Shown here: piece by piece, positions 60,498 to 60,856 of the stretch
How the letters are laid out: each line of letters starts with the position of its first letter
Numbering within the stretch: the stretch's first letter is position 1
Assembly: GCA_013298845.1 (NCBI GenBank)
Contig: JAAFJN010000031.1
Span: 1-60,856 of the forward strand
Direction: 5' to 3'
Origin: Chitinophagales bacterium
GTDB taxonomy: Bacteria > Bacteroidota > Bacteroidia > Chitinophagales > Saprospiraceae
DNA length: 60,856 nt
Position numbers and translations under genes: made by a program
Notes under the pieces: model-generated
Database searches by the model: none
What the model was told of the DNA's origin: nothing
What the model saw: only the letters and a program-made list of their open reading frames with translations

Positions 60498-60856
60498 ATG
60501 AAAAAATGCTACCTGTATTTATTGGTTGCCAGCCTGCTTTTTTTGCAAAAAAGTGAGGTTTTTGCCCAAACATACGACTCCGGAACCAAAAAAGCGGCCT
60601 CCGCCGTGGAGACCCTAAAAGGTTTGTTACCCGGGCAAGATGAAACCGGTACTGGTACATCTGATCCCAATACCGGATCGGGTGATACAGGTGGTTCCGG
60701 GAGTAATACGGGTGGCACCGGCGGCACAGGTGGTACTGGCGGCGGCACAGGTGGTACCGGTGGCGGCACTGGTGGTACTGGCGGCGGCACAGGTGGTTCC
60801 GGCGGCGGCACCGGCGGTTCCGGCGGCGGCACAGGTGGTACTGGCGGCGGCACGGG
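60498..60856 (+). CDS. secreted Gly-rich heptad-repeat protein (3' end outside window)
   Basis: Starts MKKCYLYLLVASLLFLQKSEVFAQ, a clear signal peptide, then a linker (TYDSGTKKAASAVETLKGLL) and Asp/Gly/Thr/Ser sequence leading into units of seven residues, T/S-GGGTGG, repeated about six times up to the window end (119 codons seen, no stop). The 21-bp DNA unit is GC-rich and variable at third positions. Function unknown; it could be a surface protein with a spacer or stalk. Divergent from the TPR-CHAT gene. Confidence 0.72.
   Translation, partial: MKKCYLYLLVASLLFLQKSEVFAQTYDSGTKKAASAVETLKGLLPGQDETGTGTSDPNTGSGDTGGSGSNTGGTGGTGGTGGGTGGTGGGTGGTGGGTGGSGGGTGGSGGGTGGTGGGT
60725..60856 (+). repeat. 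21-bp tandem repeat coding Gly-rich heptads
   Basis: Units of the type GGTACTGGCGGCGGCACA+GGT repeat about six times and reach the window edge. The antisense Pro/Val-rich frame (60509-60853) is its shadow. Confidence 0.85.

Noticed and set aside
60509-60853. Antisense Pro/Val-rich frame at the window end
   Set aside because: Shadow of the Gly-rich heptad repeat; the plus strand has a proper signal peptide.

Overview
The window reads as a chromosome segment of a Bacteroidota bacterium, most likely of the Saprospiraceae/Chitinophagales side of the phylum. Support: two Por-secretion (type IX) C-terminal sorting domains (one intact, one fossil), SprB-type gliding/adhesin repeats, Bacteroidota-style promoters (-33 TTTG, -7 TAnnTTTG) in place of sigma-70 boxes, weak or absent Shine-Dalgarno sequences, and the ribosomal order secY-map-infA-rpmJ-rpsM-rpsK-rpsD-rpoA-rplQ without adk. 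These are inferences from the sequence; no database search was possible.

Layout. 1-6049: a MazG-type pyrophosphohydrolase overlapping a cryptochrome/photolyase-family gene, about 1 kb of non-coding DNA, an AraC regulator, a barrel-like secreted protein and an FAD amine oxidase. 6078-16176: a complete hexuronate catabolic locus. One operon (minus strand) is uxaC-kdgK-eda, a second (minus) is uxuA-uxuB, and a plus-strand operon carries a double DUF1080 protein, a Tat-exported Gfo/Idh/MocA oxidoreductase and an ExuT-like MFS transporter. Together they can import a uronate, isomerise it, reduce it, dehydrate it to KDG, phosphorylate it and cleave KDPG to pyruvate and glyceraldehyde 3-phosphate. 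A small lipoprotein gene plus a fossil sorting domain sits inside this locus between two copies of a perfect 45-bp repeat. 16556-39062: mixed housekeeping and envelope genes (an EF-G-like factor, NAD synthetase, an O-antigen ligase-like protein, a 1120-aa SprB-repeat protein, Nudix, PyrE, M17 aminopeptidase, PdxA, polyphosphate glucokinase, a LysM/glucosaminidase protein, acyl-CoA dehydrogenase, a BNR protein) and a tRNA with anticodon CAT.

39209-55487: the S10-spc-alpha ribosomal supercluster from rpsJ to rplQ, with its own upstream promoter, an attenuator-like hairpin between rpsJ and rplC, an internal promoter before rplP, and unusual C-terminal tails on S3 and L17. A tRNA-Ala follows. 55786-60286: a sigma factor, a translationally coupled membrane anti-sigma-like protein with a periplasmic TPR domain, and a convergent exported TPR-CHAT caspase-like protease whose stop codon directly abuts that of the anti-sigma gene. 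This trio is the most interesting candidate system. The window ends inside a secreted protein made of Gly-rich heptad repeats.
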